A DNA stretch of 64,000 nt from Qipengyuania citrea (GTDB lineage Bacteria > Pseudomonadota > Alphaproteobacteria > Sphingomonadales > Sphingomonadaceae): assembly GCF_009828015.1 (NCBI RefSeq), contig NZ_WTYG01000003.1, positions 1 through 64,000 of the forward strand. Reading direction: 5' to 3'. The translations under genes and the position numbers were made by a program. The notes beneath the pieces are model-generated. The model saw only the letters and a program-made list of their open reading frames with translations. It was not told where the DNA came from and did no database searches. This document shows positions 21,790 through 31,100 of this stretch, piece by piece (position 1 is the stretch's first letter; each line of letters opens with the position of its first letter).

Positions 21790-22905
21790 TCAAATCGGCT
21801 GCGAAACGATGCCGAACATCTCGTGCGTGGCAGCAGCGTTATCGACTGGGGGGCCCTTGCCGAGCTGGCCGTGGCAAATGGCCAGCGACTTCTCGACGAT
21901 GTATTTGCAGCGATCGAAGCGGCGATCGCGATAGGCCTTGAAGGCCTCCTGCGGCGTGTCGTGCCTGGTGATCTCGTCGGCCAGGACAAGGCTGTCCTCG
22001 ATCGCCATGCCGGCGCCCTGCCCCAGATGAGGGGTGGTCGCGTGAACGGCATCGCCCAGCAGGACCACTCGGCCACGGTGCCAGTCGCCATAGAGCATCA
22101 TCTGCTCGAGCGGGCGGTAGACGACACCGTGGTCGTCGGTGATCTCTTGCGCCAGTTCCTGGATCTGGGGCGGCGCCTTGGCGAGCTTCTTGCGCATCGC
22201 CTCGGCACACCCTTCCCTCGGATAGTGCGGATTGTCCGGTTCGGGCGTCGTCACGTACATGTACATCAGCTCTTCACTGATGGGCACGAGACCGATCCCG
22301 GTCGGGCCGTTGTAGACGTGCAGAGCGTTGAGGTCGGCAGGGCGCTTGAAATTGTAACGCCAGACCGATTGCCCGGTAAATTCGGGCTGCTCGGCGTCGG
22401 GCAAGATCTTCTGCCGCGTATCGGAATAGACGCCGTCCGCGCCGACGACGAGATCGAAGTCACCGCTCTCGCCATCCGAGAAAACGACATGGACGGCATC
22501 GCCGCGATCATCGAGCGATTGTGCAGTAACGCCGAGGCGAACGTTCGCGCCCGAGGCGATCGTGCGGTCGCCCAGCACCTTGTGCAACGCCGGCCGGCCG
22601 ATCCCGACATTCGCGGGGTAGTTTTCGGTCAGGCGCGGAGCGGGGATTTCCGCCACCTTGGTTCCGTCGGGGGTGTGGATGGCAATGTTGTCGAAGGGGA
22701 CCCCGGCAGCAAGGTAATCGTCGAGAAGTTCGAGTTCCGCCATCGCCCGGATGACGTTGGACTGCTGGATGATACCCACGCCGTAGACGGACCAGTCGGG
22801 ATCCTTCTCGATCACCGTCACGGTGTGTCCGGCGCGGCGCAGGGCGATCGCGGTCGTCAGTCCGCCGACCCCCCCTCCGATTACAAGTACATTTGCGTTT
22901 CGCAT
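21790..22905 (-). CDS. FAD-dependent aromatic hydroxylase
   Basis: 371 residues, PHBH-fold flavoprotein. GGGVGGLTTAIALRRAGH is the FAD dinucleotide motif, DLVVGADGVYSDTR the DG motif, and LLGDAVHATTPHLGQGAGMA the GD motif, all in normal places. Such single-component enzymes hydroxylate phenolic acids with NAD(P)H. It lies 22 bases upstream of the extradiol dioxygenase start, and the pair is a common hydroxylase/ring-cleavage module. 4-Hydroxybenzoate is not its likely substrate, as it lacks PobA-type sequence outside the cofactor motifs. Confidence 0.85.
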   Translation of the reverse strand: MRNANVLVIGGGVGGLTTAIALRRAGHTVTVIEKDPDWSVYGVGIIQQSNVIRAMAELELLDDYLAAGVPFDNIAIHTPDGTKVAEIPAPRLTENYPANVGIGRPALHKVLGDRTIASGANVRLGVTAQSLDDRGDAVHVVFSDGESGDFDLVVGADGVYSDTRQKILPDAEQPEFTGQSVWRYNFKRPADLNALHVYNGPTGIGLVPISEELMYMYVTTPEPDNPHYPREGCAEAMRKKLAKAPPQIQELAQEITDDHGVVYRPLEQMMLYGDWHRGRVVLLGDAVHATTPHLGQGAGMAIEDSLVLADEITRHDTPQEAFKAYRDRRFDRCKYIVEKSLAICHGQLGKGPPVDNAAATHEMFGIVSQPI

Positions 22906-22908
22906 GGC

Positions 22909-23907
22909 TCAGTACACATCCATATCGTTGGCAATGACCACGGGGCCGTCATACTGCTCGGCAATGTCGCGCAGATATTCGAAGTGCTTCGGATCACCGC
23001 GTTCGCGGCCAGCAAAATGGGTCACGACGAGCGCTCCGACGCCGGCGCTTGCCGCCATCTGGCCAACATCGCTGGGCAACAGATGATGATTGCGAAGGTG
23101 CTGCTCGATCCCTCTGGCTACAACCTCGGGCATATTCGGATTGTCGCGGCGGATCTCGGCGATGGTATCATCGACATCCATCATTTCAACTACGAGCAGG
23201 TCTGCTCCGGCAGCCAGTTCCTCGACCTCTCCGCTTGGCCCTGTATCGCCCGTGTAGACGATGGATCGCCCTGGCAGATCGAAGCGGAAAGACAGGGACT
23301 CGAACCGGTCGGCCAAATCACTGTCCGCTGCGAAACTGTAGTGCGAATTGTTTCGCACCGTCACGGTCATGCCTGCAAGTTCGACGCCGGCCTTGTCGCG
23401 CAGTTCGAAAACTTCAGCGAGTTCGTTCAGGTCGGTTTTGGGTGCCCCGGGAACACCATATCCCGCCGTCGCACCGGGGACCATGGAAGCAAGCAAGCCG
23501 GCGACCATTTCCTTCGTCCCCGGGGGCCCGTAGATGCGAAGGCGCGGGGGCGAATTCGTCTGGGCGCGCAGACCGAGGAGCGCTGCGAGCCCCCCGGTAT
23601 GGTCCCAGTGCAGGTGGCTGATAAATACCGCGTCCACCTGTGCCGTGCGGAGGCCAAGCTTGGCAAGCTGCCCTGCCGTCCCGTCACCGACGTCGACCAG
23701 AATGTTCTGGCCACCCGCGATCAGCAGGTTGGCCGGCTGCGAACGCGTGGGACTGGCTACCGGACCGGCAACCGTCCCCAGCGTCACCCAGCGACCAGCA
23801 TCGACCGCCACTGCGGTTGCGTCAGGTGCGGCATCGACCTCCTGAGCATGGAGAGGTGCGCCGGCAAGCGTCAGGGCGCCTGCCAATGCAGTTGCGAATT
23901 TAAACAT
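22909..23907 (-). CDS. Exported metallo-beta-lactamase-fold hydrolase
   Basis: 332 residues with a signal peptide (MFKFATALAGALTLAGAPLHAQ) and then an MBL fold. The metal motif is HLHWDH at 98-103; further candidates are SHYSF, YTGDTG with the bridging aspartate, and the histidine in LVVTHFAG. The pattern is that of the lactonase/arylsulfatase/tRNase Z-like group. Strong ribosome-binding site GGAGAGGGAAGA. It is the first enzyme gene after the TonB receptor and is predicted periplasmic, so it may hydrolyse an ester, lactone or sulfate of the imported compound before inner-membrane transport. Confidence 0.82.
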   Translation of the reverse strand: MFKFATALAGALTLAGAPLHAQEVDAAPDATAVAVDAGRWVTLGTVAGPVASPTRSQPANLLIAGGQNILVDVGDGTAGQLAKLGLRTAQVDAVFISHLHWDHTGGLAALLGLRAQTNSPPRLRIYGPPGTKEMVAGLLASMVPGATAGYGVPGAPKTDLNELAEVFELRDKAGVELAGMTVTVRNNSHYSFAADSDLADRFESLSFRFDLPGRSIVYTGDTGPSGEVEELAAGADLLVVEMMDVDDTIAEIRRDNPNMPEVVARGIEQHLRNHHLLPSDVGQMAASAGVGALVVTHFAGRERGDPKHFEYLRDIAEQYDGPVVIANDMDVY

Positions 23908-23921
23908 TCTTCCCTCTCCGA

Positions 23922-26417
23922 TCAGAAGTCGATTTTCGCCCGCACACCGTACGTCCGCGGCGGGTTATGTTCGCCGTAGAATGCTCCGGAGCTGCCTACG
24001 TTGGTATTGACCAAATACCGCTCGTCGAACGCGTTGTTGACGAAGGCAGAGATCGACCAAAGAGCGTCCGCCGGCTCAAGCGTGAGCTGGAAGTTCGCGG
24101 TGATGTATTCATCCGAAACGGTCTGCGGCGTGAAGGACAGGTCGGTCTGTTGCTCGCTGCGATAGGATGCATCGGCAAAGAACGTCAGATCGAAGTTGCC
24201 CAGGACGAAAACCTGCTCAAGCGCCAGATCAAGCGCGATTTCGGGAGAATAGAGAAGCTCGGTGCCGGCACATTCGAATGTCTGCAGGCCAGAAACCACG
24301 CCAACATTTTCGCACCCGAAACGGCCAGTGCCGGGATCGGAGACCAGTGTCAGCTGGTCCAGCTTCGCATCCAGATACTGGAACTTCACCCCCAGTGTCG
24401 TGGTCGGCGTCGCAGCCCAGAGCACGTCCAGATCGATACCCTTGATCGTCGAATCGCCATTGGCCGTACCGAAGTTGGGCGCATCGTCGATCGTCGAGAA
24501 ATAGGTGATCTGCTGGCCCTTATACTCCCAGTAGAAACCTTCGATATTGACCTGGAGCGTGTCGCCCAGAAATCTGTTCTTCGAACCGATGGTGAAAGCA
24601 TCGATAAATTCGGGATCGAAGCTCAGTCCGCCACCGGCACCGACCGCCGCGAGCTCGACCCCGCCCGCACGGTAACCGCGCTCATAAGTCGCATAGAGCA
24701 GGCTGTCGGGCGTCAGATCGTACTCGACGCCGACACGGTAGGTCGGCTCTTTCCAGCTGTCCTCGCTCGTCAGGCCCTGGCCCGCGCCGCCGTCGACGAT
24801 AAAGCCCGCCGAGCCGTTGATGAGCGGATAGAAGCCATCGTTGATCGTCGAGCCAGGCGGAATGAAGCCACCGGCGATCAGGCTGTCGATGTAGACCTGC
24901 GGATCCGTGGTCGGCGGCAGGACGGCCGGATAGTTCTGTGCAGCGCATCCGGCAAAGTCCGGGATCGTGAACGGGGCTCCGGGGAACGGCGGAACTTCGA
25001 GCGGACAGATCGTCAGGAAGGCGAAATCGTCGCCTCTGACGAACTTGTTGTCCTCGGTGTAGCGGCCACCGACGTTAATCCGGAACTGGTCCGTAACGTC
25101 GAACGTGACTTGGGCGAATGCGGCCCAGGAATCCCCGCCGTTGGTCCAGTTCTGGATCGGTGCAACCGCAACCTGGTAGAAGTTCGCCGCAAAATCGACC
25201 TCTTCCTCGAAATAGTAGAGGCCGAAGACGCCGTTCACAGGCCCGTCGAAATCGGATGCGAACCGTGCCTCGATCGAGAACTGTTCCCCACTTTCCTGCG
25301 TAGGCGCAGGCGCGAAACCCGGGCCTACGAAAGTGTAGTCCTGCGAATATTCCCGCCAAGCAGGGATGATCGTGATCGTTCCGGCATCGAGCTCATAGGT
25401 GAGTTCGGTTTGCAGCCCGCCGTAGGACAGGTCCTGGAAGAGGTCGTCGCAGCTGATCGGCGGCAGCAATGCGAAGGAGGGACCCTGGAAGGTCTGCACC
25501 CGGAACGCATTGGAAGCGGCGCTGCATGCGCCGCTGTCGATGTCGATCCCCGTGGGCGTGAATTCGGTCTGCTGCCCCGGCGTGTTGCTGAAAAAGCCCA
25601 GCAGCGAGCCGGTAGAGCCCTTGCCCCCGACCGACGTGTAATCGAATCCAAATCTCAGGCTCAGACGGTCGGTCGGCTCCATCAACATCTGCGCGCGCAC
25701 AGAGGTCGCTTCCAAGTCGGAAGTCCCATCGTCGTTGTAACCGTCTCGCGACTGATGGCTGGCAGCAAGCCTAACCGCCATCCCGTCGGTCAATGGTACG
25801 TTGACCGCCCCCTGGACACCGATCTTGTCGAAGTTGCCGTACTCGGCCTGTAGGTAACCGCTGAACTCGCCGACTTGCGGTTTCATGGGGATGTAGTTGA
25901 GCACGCCGCCCGTCGCGTTCCGGCCGTACAGCGTCCCTTGGGGACCTTTCAGGACCTCCACACGCTCCATGTCGTAGAAGTTCTGGCCGGCGGCCGAGCT
26001 GGCGCGGCCCAGGTATACGCCGTCGTAGTTCTGCGCGACGCCCGAATCCTGCAGCGGATTGACGGTCAGTGCGCCGACACCGCGAATGAAGAGGCTGGTC
26101 AGCGGTCCGCCGCCCGGGTTGACGCCGAGCGAAGGGGAAATGCGCCCCAGATCGTTCGCGCTTTCAATTCCCGCGCGCGTAAGCTTTTCAGACGAAAGCG
26201 CGTCGATCGGGATCGCTGCGTCCTGCAAGCTTTCCGCGCGCCGCTGCGCAGTCACGATGATCGTATTCAGGCCGCCCGGGACGCCTTCCGTTTCCGACAG
26301 TTCGGCTTCACGTTCAGCTTCCGTTTGCGTGGCCATGTCCTGCGCCATGGCAGGACTGGCGACCGCAACCGCGGCTATGGCACCGACAGCGCTTCCCAGC
26401 AGATAAACCTTCCGCAT
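23922..26417 (-). CDS. TonB-dependent outer-membrane receptor
   Basis: 831 residues. The ATG at 26417 was chosen because GGGAGA lies six to seven bases before it and it gives a standard signal peptide (MRKVYLLGSAVGAI..SPAMAQ); an ATG seven codons upstream has no ribosome-binding site. The plug domain shows TIIVTAQRRAESLQDAAIPI, ISPSLGVNPGG, IRGVG and VLKGPQGTLYGRNATGGV; the barrel ends in YLVNTNVGSS..PRTYGVRAKIDF with the terminal aromatic residue. Several cysteine pairs lie in predicted outer loops. It heads the minus-strand catabolic run and is divergent from a LysR gene, so it probably imports the substrate of that run. Confidence 0.93.
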   Translation of the reverse strand: MRKVYLLGSAVGAIAAVAVASPAMAQDMATQTEAEREAELSETEGVPGGLNTIIVTAQRRAESLQDAAIPIDALSSEKLTRAGIESANDLGRISPSLGVNPGGGPLTSLFIRGVGALTVNPLQDSGVAQNYDGVYLGRASSAAGQNFYDMERVEVLKGPQGTLYGRNATGGVLNYIPMKPQVGEFSGYLQAEYGNFDKIGVQGAVNVPLTDGMAVRLAASHQSRDGYNDDGTSDLEATSVRAQMLMEPTDRLSLRFGFDYTSVGGKGSTGSLLGFFSNTPGQQTEFTPTGIDIDSGACSAASNAFRVQTFQGPSFALLPPISCDDLFQDLSYGGLQTELTYELDAGTITIIPAWREYSQDYTFVGPGFAPAPTQESGEQFSIEARFASDFDGPVNGVFGLYYFEEEVDFAANFYQVAVAPIQNWTNGGDSWAAFAQVTFDVTDQFRINVGGRYTEDNKFVRGDDFAFLTICPLEVPPFPGAPFTIPDFAGCAAQNYPAVLPPTTDPQVYIDSLIAGGFIPPGSTINDGFYPLINGSAGFIVDGGAGQGLTSEDSWKEPTYRVGVEYDLTPDSLLYATYERGYRAGGVELAAVGAGGGLSFDPEFIDAFTIGSKNRFLGDTLQVNIEGFYWEYKGQQITYFSTIDDAPNFGTANGDSTIKGIDLDVLWAATPTTTLGVKFQYLDAKLDQLTLVSDPGTGRFGCENVGVVSGLQTFECAGTELLYSPEIALDLALEQVFVLGNFDLTFFADASYRSEQQTDLSFTPQTVSDEYITANFQLTLEPADALWSISAFVNNAFDERYLVNTNVGSSGAFYGEHNPPRTYGVRAKIDF

Positions 26418-26525
26418 CCTCAATCTCCCAAATTTCATCTTTTGTTATTACCCGGCAGACTGCGCCTCACCTTATCATCAGTCCAATTTTTTGTTTTTCT
26501 GAATTGCTATCGATGATATCGATGC
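26418..26525. promoter_or_regulatory. Divergent promoter region between TonB receptor and LysR genes, with ATCGAT dyad
   Basis: 108 bp, AT-rich. ATCGAT occurs at 26509-26514 and again at 26518-26523, separated by GAT, forming a near-palindrome three bases upstream of the LysR start codon. It may be the LysR binding site and fits autoregulation. No more can be said from sequence. Confidence 0.35.
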
Positions 26526-27428
26526 ATGATGCGGCTGGACAATTTCGATCTCAATCTGCTCGTCGCGTTCGAGGTTCTGCTCGAGGAGCGTAGCGTGACG
26601 CGTGCGGCCAAGCGCCTCAATGTGACGCAATCCGCGATGAGCGCCGCACTCAAGCGACTGCGGGAGAGTTTTCAGGATGAACTCCTGATCCTTCATGGCA
26701 AGAAGATGATCCCCACACAGCATGCGCTGACGCTGGCGCCCGAGGTCAGCACGACCTTGATGCGGCTCAAAACGCTCATCGCCACGGGCACCGGTTTCGA
26801 TCCGGCGACATCGAAGCGGCGTTTCCAGATCAACGCATCGGATTACATCACCACGGTCTTGCTTGTGCCGCTGATCGAACATCTGCAGATCGAAGCGCCC
26901 GAAATCCGCCTGAACCTGTCACTGCCCAGTGCGCAGAGTGCCCGGCGGCTCGAAGCAGGCGAAATCGACCTGTTGATGACACCCAACGAGTTCCTCGAAA
27001 CCGATCATCCGCGCGAACTGTTGTTCGAAGAACGCCATGTCGTCGTCGGCGCCAGGGACAATCCGTTCCTGCAAGGCCCCCTGTCGATCGAACAGTTCAA
27101 CGAATGCGGCCATGTGGTCGTGCGCATATCGAACCAGGACACCTATATTGAGGCGATCCTGCGCAAGCTCGCCCCCGACCGGCGGATCGACGTGGCCGCG
27201 CAATCCTTCATCCAGGTGCCCTGGCTGCTGCGCGGGACGAACCGCCTGGCCGTCATGCACGAACGCCTCGCGCGCGTAACCCAGCCCGTCTTCGACCTCG
27301 CGATCGTCGACCTCCCCTACGACCTGTCGCCCATGCGCGAAATGATGCAGCACCACGTATCGCGTACGCGCGATGCGGGATTGACCTGGCTACGCCAGAA
27401 GATCCTGCAATTCGCGAAGGACAGTTGA
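26526..27428 (+). CDS. LysR-type transcriptional regulator (NodD/NahR-like)
   Basis: 300 residues, normal LysR length. N-terminal winged helix RLDNFDLNLLVAFEVLLEER followed by SVTRAAKRLNVTQSAMSAAL, then a substrate-binding domain with the NodD/NahR-like features LLMTPNEFLE, LFEERHVVVGARDNP and FIQVPWLLRGTNRLAVMHERLA. Divergent from the TonB receptor that opens the minus-strand aromatic operon, so it probably controls that operon in response to its substrate. Two ATGs in a row compete as start (26526 and 26529). Distinct from the two-headed regulator of the lig genes. Confidence 0.88.
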   Translation: MMRLDNFDLNLLVAFEVLLEERSVTRAAKRLNVTQSAMSAALKRLRESFQDELLILHGKKMIPTQHALTLAPEVSTTLMRLKTLIATGTGFDPATSKRRFQINASDYITTVLLVPLIEHLQIEAPEIRLNLSLPSAQSARRLEAGEIDLLMTPNEFLETDHPRELLFEERHVVVGARDNPFLQGPLSIEQFNECGHVVVRISNQDTYIEAILRKLAPDRRIDVAAQSFIQVPWLLRGTNRLAVMHERLARVTQPVFDLAIVDLPYDLSPMREMMQHHVSRTRDAGLTWLRQKILQFAKDS

Positions 27429-27682
27429 AAACGATATCGGCCAGTGCCCCGCTCCACGACTTTCCTGTTCGGGTTTCGATCTGCCTCATACGCTAGGCCG
27501 CACGGGATCGCGCTAGAAACCAACGACGATTCCACGCGAAAAAGGTTTGCATGCTCGATCGCTGTGCGCGCGTCTGCGTGCGCAAGGTCGCGGCCTCTCC
27601 CCATTGTAAGAGGCCAACTTCTCAAGTTTCGGTTGCAGCATGCAACCTGCTTGCTAGGCATGGCGGTGAGAGGAGAGCGAGC

Positions 27683-29188
27683 GTGACCGAGCAGGATCCA
27701 GAGACCATTGCCGTTATTATCGGTGTTGGCCAGATCAACGATCGGCCCGAACAGCCGGGTGACGGCCTGGACCCCGTCGGGTTGATGGCCGAAGCGCTGC
27801 GGCGCGCGGATGCCGATGCGGGCGACGGCGTACTCGAGGACTGCGATTCGCTGGCGGTTGTCGCGCAGCTAGCGTGGCCGCAACTCAATCCAGTGGATGG
27901 CAAGGTAGCCGAGGCGCTCGGCATCGATCCGTCGCATTGCATGCAGACGGCCATGCCCAACGGCGACAGCCCGATCCTGCTACTCAACGAGGCTGCCAAT
28001 CGCATCGGTCGGGGAGAATCCCGGATTTGCGCGGTTGCCGGGGGCGAGGCGCTGCGGACTGCGGGTCAGCTGGCTGCACTCAAGGCACGCGATGGCAGCG
28101 AGAAACCCAATGCGCTGCGCGACGCATCGCACCGCGTGCGCAAGGGCTATGCACAAAGCTATGGGCTTACGGTCCCGACCGATGTCTATCCGCTGTACGA
28201 GAACACCGGCCGCGCGGCCTATGGCCAGACGCTCGCACAGGGGCAGGCCGAAAGCGGGACCATCTGGGCGGGCATGAGTGAAGTCGCGGCTGCTGGCGAG
28301 GGTGCGTGGATTACCAAGCCGGTGAGCGCGGAGGACGTCATCACGCCATCCGATCGCAACCGCCCGATCGCCTTTCCCTATACCAAGCTGCAGGTGGCCA
28401 ATTCCTCGGTCAATCAGGGCGCGGGCTTTCTCGTAACTTCGCTCGCGGAAGCACGGCGGCGCGGGATCCCGGACGAGGCGCTGGTCTTCATCGGCTATGG
28501 CGCAGCGGCGCATGAAAGCGACAATTTCCTCGACCGGGACCGCTACGATGCTTCACCCAGCCTCGCGACATCGATCGAACGCGCGATGCAGTTGAACGCG
28601 GTCGGCACCGAAGATCTGGCCCATGTCGAACTGTACAGCTGCTTTCCCTGTGTCCCGAAAATGGCGCGCCGGGTGCTTGATTGGCCCCTCGATAGGCCGG
28701 CCACGGTGTTTGGCGGATTGACCTTCGGAGGCGGCCCGATCGGCAATTACATGAGCCATGCGGTCGTCGCCATGGTGCAGAAGCTGCGCGGGACCGGGGA
28801 TAAGGGCCTGCTGTTCGCCAATGGCGGCTATGCAACGCACAATCATACTATCCTGCTTGCGGGGACGCCCACCGGCGCTGCCTTCCCGCACGACTTCGAC
28901 TATCAGGCCGAAGCCGACGCGCGCCGCGGCGCTGTCCCCCCGCTCGACCGGACCTACGAGGGGCCGGCGACGATCGAGAGCTATACGGTCCATTATGGCC
29001 GCGACGGTTCGCCCAAATCGGGTGTGATCGTGGCACTCACCCCTTCGGGCAGCCGCACCCTTGCCGGCGTGGCAGGAGAAGATGCCGCCATGATCGCGTT
29101 CCTGACGGACGGCATGCATGAACCGGTAGGCAGTGCCGGCAATGTGACCCGCGGCGACGGCGACCTGTCAATGTGGGTGCGCGGCTAG
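27683..29188 (+). CDS. Thiolase-like protein type 1 with additional C-terminal domain
   Basis: 501 residues from a GTG preceded by AGAGGAGAG; the frame is open further upstream without family sequence. Residues 1-400 have the thiolase fold (VIIGVGQINDRP.., AVAGGEALRTAG, VNQGAGFLVTS, FGGLTFGGGPIGNYMSHA, FANGGYATHNH). Residues about 420-495 are the extra C-terminal domain found in thiolase-like protein type 1 (YTVHYGRDGSPKSGVIVALT). The usual nucleophilic cysteine region reads ATAMPNGDSP-like with no Cys, and the C-terminal CxG is NGG, so ordinary thiolysis is doubtful. It may handle an acyl-CoA from the aromatic route, but that is a guess from position. Confidence 0.78.
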   Translation: MTEQDPETIAVIIGVGQINDRPEQPGDGLDPVGLMAEALRRADADAGDGVLEDCDSLAVVAQLAWPQLNPVDGKVAEALGIDPSHCMQTAMPNGDSPILLLNEAANRIGRGESRICAVAGGEALRTAGQLAALKARDGSEKPNALRDASHRVRKGYAQSYGLTVPTDVYPLYENTGRAAYGQTLAQGQAESGTIWAGMSEVAAAGEGAWITKPVSAEDVITPSDRNRPIAFPYTKLQVANSSVNQGAGFLVTSLAEARRRGIPDEALVFIGYGAAAHESDNFLDRDRYDASPSLATSIERAMQLNAVGTEDLAHVELYSCFPCVPKMARRVLDWPLDRPATVFGGLTFGGGPIGNYMSHAVVAMVQKLRGTGDKGLLFANGGYATHNHTILLAGTPTGAAFPHDFDYQAEADARRGAVPPLDRTYEGPATIESYTVHYGRDGSPKSGVIVALTPSGSRTLAGVAGEDAAMIAFLTDGMHEPVGSAGNVTRGDGDLSMWVRG

Positions 29189-29196
29189 CCACCCGT

Positions 29197-30387
29197 TCAG
29201 AACAGCAGAGCGGATACCGTATTGCCTGCTTCCAAGCCGGCCTGGCTGGATGGGCAGCGGATCAGCCAGTCGGCGCGGGCCAGGCCGCCCTGCACTCCGC
29301 TGTCCTGGTTGCCCAGTACTTCGAGGCCTGCCTGGCCCCAATGCGCCCTGGCGAAGGTCTCGCGGTCACCCGTCGCAGGCAGCGGTGTGGCCAGCGGCAT
29401 GTCGCGCCAGGCATGATACCCCTCCCCGCCCTGCAAGCGCTCGAGAATCGGAACGAGGAACAGCCGCGCTGTCACCATGGCCGAACTGGGATTGCCCGGG
29501 AGTCCGAGAACGAGCCGTGCGCCAGCCCGCCCGAGCCACACCGGCTTGCCCGGCTTGATCGCCAGCCTGTCGAAGACCAGTTCGAGCCCATGCGGGGCGA
29601 ACATGGGTTTGGCGAAATCACGATCGCCGACCGATGCTCCGCCGATGACAATCACGATATCGGCACTCTCCAGCAATTCGCCCGCCTGTCGCTCGAGCGC
29701 GGGCAAATCGTCCTGTCCGCGGCACCGCGAAGTTACGCAGGCACCGGCATCTTGCGCCAGCGACGCGATTGCCAGCGAGGTCGAATCCGGAATCGCGTAG
29801 GGTGCCAATTGCGCGGATCCCGGCTCGGCCAATTCATCCCCGGTGGCGATGATCGCAATCGCTGGCTGACGATGCACGGTGATCTCGGCGACATCGGCGG
29901 CCGCTGCCGCCACCAGCGTCTTCGCATCAAGGCGGGTGCCCCTGCGCAGCAGGACTGCGCCTTCCTCAAAATCGCTGCCACGCTGCCGCACGTGTTTCGC
30001 AGGGCCGAACCCCGCGGCGAACCATACCGTGTCCGCATCGCGCTGCGCATACTCCTGCATGATCACGGAATCGGCACCGTCGGGAAGCGGTGCGCCCGTG
30101 AAGATGCGAACCGCCTCTCCCGCCGGCAGGACGCTGGCGAAAGGGGCGCCGGGCCGCGCTTCGCCCGCGACCTGGACGGGTTCACCCCCAGCGATATCGC
30201 TTTGGCGCACCGCATAGCCATCCATCGCTGAAACGCTGTGCCGCGGAGACGGAATCGCCGCGCGAATATCTGCAGCCAGCACGCGCCCGGCGCCTGCGCT
30301 CAGAGGGACGGTTTCGATTTCCAGCGGCGCGACATGGGACGCGATCAGCGCCGACGCTTCACCGAATGTCTTCATGGCAGCTCTCAT
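29197..30387 (-). CDS. moeA: Molybdopterin molybdenumtransferase
   Basis: 396 residues. MoeA sequence throughout: [11 protein letters not shown] near the N-terminus, EVRPGAP-like [52 protein letters not shown], and [11 protein letters not shown] at the C-terminal side. Catalyses insertion of molybdate into adenylylated molybdopterin. The ATG overlaps the moaC stop (ATGA); a second ATG four codons in is possible. Converges with the thiolase-like gene eight bases away. Confidence 0.94.
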   Translation of the reverse strand: MRAAMKTFGEASALIASHVAPLEIETVPLSAGAGRVLAADIRAAIPSPRHSVSAMDGYAVRQSDIAGGEPVQVAGEARPGAPFASVLPAGEAVRIFTGAPLPDGADSVIMQEYAQRDADTVWFAAGFGPAKHVRQRGSDFEEGAVLLRRGTRLDAKTLVAAAAADVAEITVHRQPAIAIIATGDELAEPGSAQLAPYAIPDSTSLAIASLAQDAGACVTSRCRGQDDLPALERQAGELLESADIVIVIGGASVGDRDFAKPMFAPHGLELVFDRLAIKPGKPVWLGRAGARLVLGLPGNPSSAMVTARLFLVPILERLQGGEGYHAWRDMPLATPLPATGDRETFARAHWGQAGLEVLGNQDSGVQGGLARADWLIRCPSSQAGLEAGNTVSALLF

Positions 30388-30863
30388 CGCGGGAGCTGCC
30401 AGGCGCCCGAAGCGCCGCCCTCCTTCTCGGTCACGCGGATTTCGCCGATGGTCATGCCCTTGTCGGCTGCCTTGAGCATATCGAACAGTGTAAGGCAGGC
30501 GACCGATACTGCAGTCAGCGCCTCCATTTCGACCCCGGTTCGCCCCTCGGTACGGACTACGGCTTCAACGATAAATCCGGGCAGGCTCAGGTCCATGGCG
30601 ATCGCGACGTCGATCTTGCTGAGCGGCAAGGGATGGCACAGCGGGATCAGATCCGCGGTGCGCTTGGCAGCCATTACCCCGGCCAACTCAGCCGTTGCGA
30701 TCACGCTGCCCTTGGGGGCCTTGCCTTCCTCTACCAACGCCAGCGTTTCGGCAGAACACGACAAGCGACCCTGCGCCCGCGCGCGCCGCGCGGTGACCGG
30801 CTTGTCCCCCACATCGACCATTCGTGCACGACCGTCCTGATCGAGATGCGATAGCTTGGGCAA
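30384..30863 (-). CDS. moaC: Cyclic pyranopterin monophosphate synthase
   Basis: 159 residues starting at TTG, with AAGGA about nine bases upstream. This start makes the N-terminus [21 protein letters not shown] align with MoaC of normal length (161 residues in E. coli), whereas upstream ATG starts add unrelated sequence. Family motifs: [45 protein letters not shown] and [17 protein letters not shown]. Converts the GTP-derived 3',8-cyclo-nucleotide to cyclic pyranopterin monophosphate, the first committed part of molybdenum cofactor synthesis, and is cotranslated with moeA. Confidence 0.93.
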   Translation of the reverse strand: MPKLSHLDQDGRARMVDVGDKPVTARRARAQGRLSCSAETLALVEEGKAPKGSVIATAELAGVMAAKRTADLIPLCHPLPLSKIDVAIAMDLSLPGFIVEAVVRTEGRTGVEMEALTAVSVACLTLFDMLKAADKGMTIGEIRVTEKEGGASGAWQLPR

Positions 30864-31100
30864 ATGCGGATCCTTGTCGGGTGAAGAAGAGAACCGCCGC
30901 TCTATCGCGTGAGCGTATCCGGCGACAACCCATCTCGCTGCGGACAATCATCGCAATACGGACCATAGGACCTATATCTCAAGCAAGCTTTACCTTTGGG
31001 AAGGTGATGAGCCACTCTGGCGGGCTGGCTCCGGAGATGGATGATGTGATGGCACGTGCGAGCGAGATGTCCCGAGCCCGACGCCGCCCGTTCGGCGGTG

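Noticed and set aside
21790-22905. FAD hydroxylase as a replacement for the broken PobA
   Set aside because: It shares only the general flavin motifs and lacks the PobA-type sequence seen in the remnant at 12620-13155.
21823-23979. Long plus-strand open frame across the FAD hydroxylase and MBL genes
   Set aside because: Antisense shadow; the minus-strand genes have intact cofactor and metal motifs.
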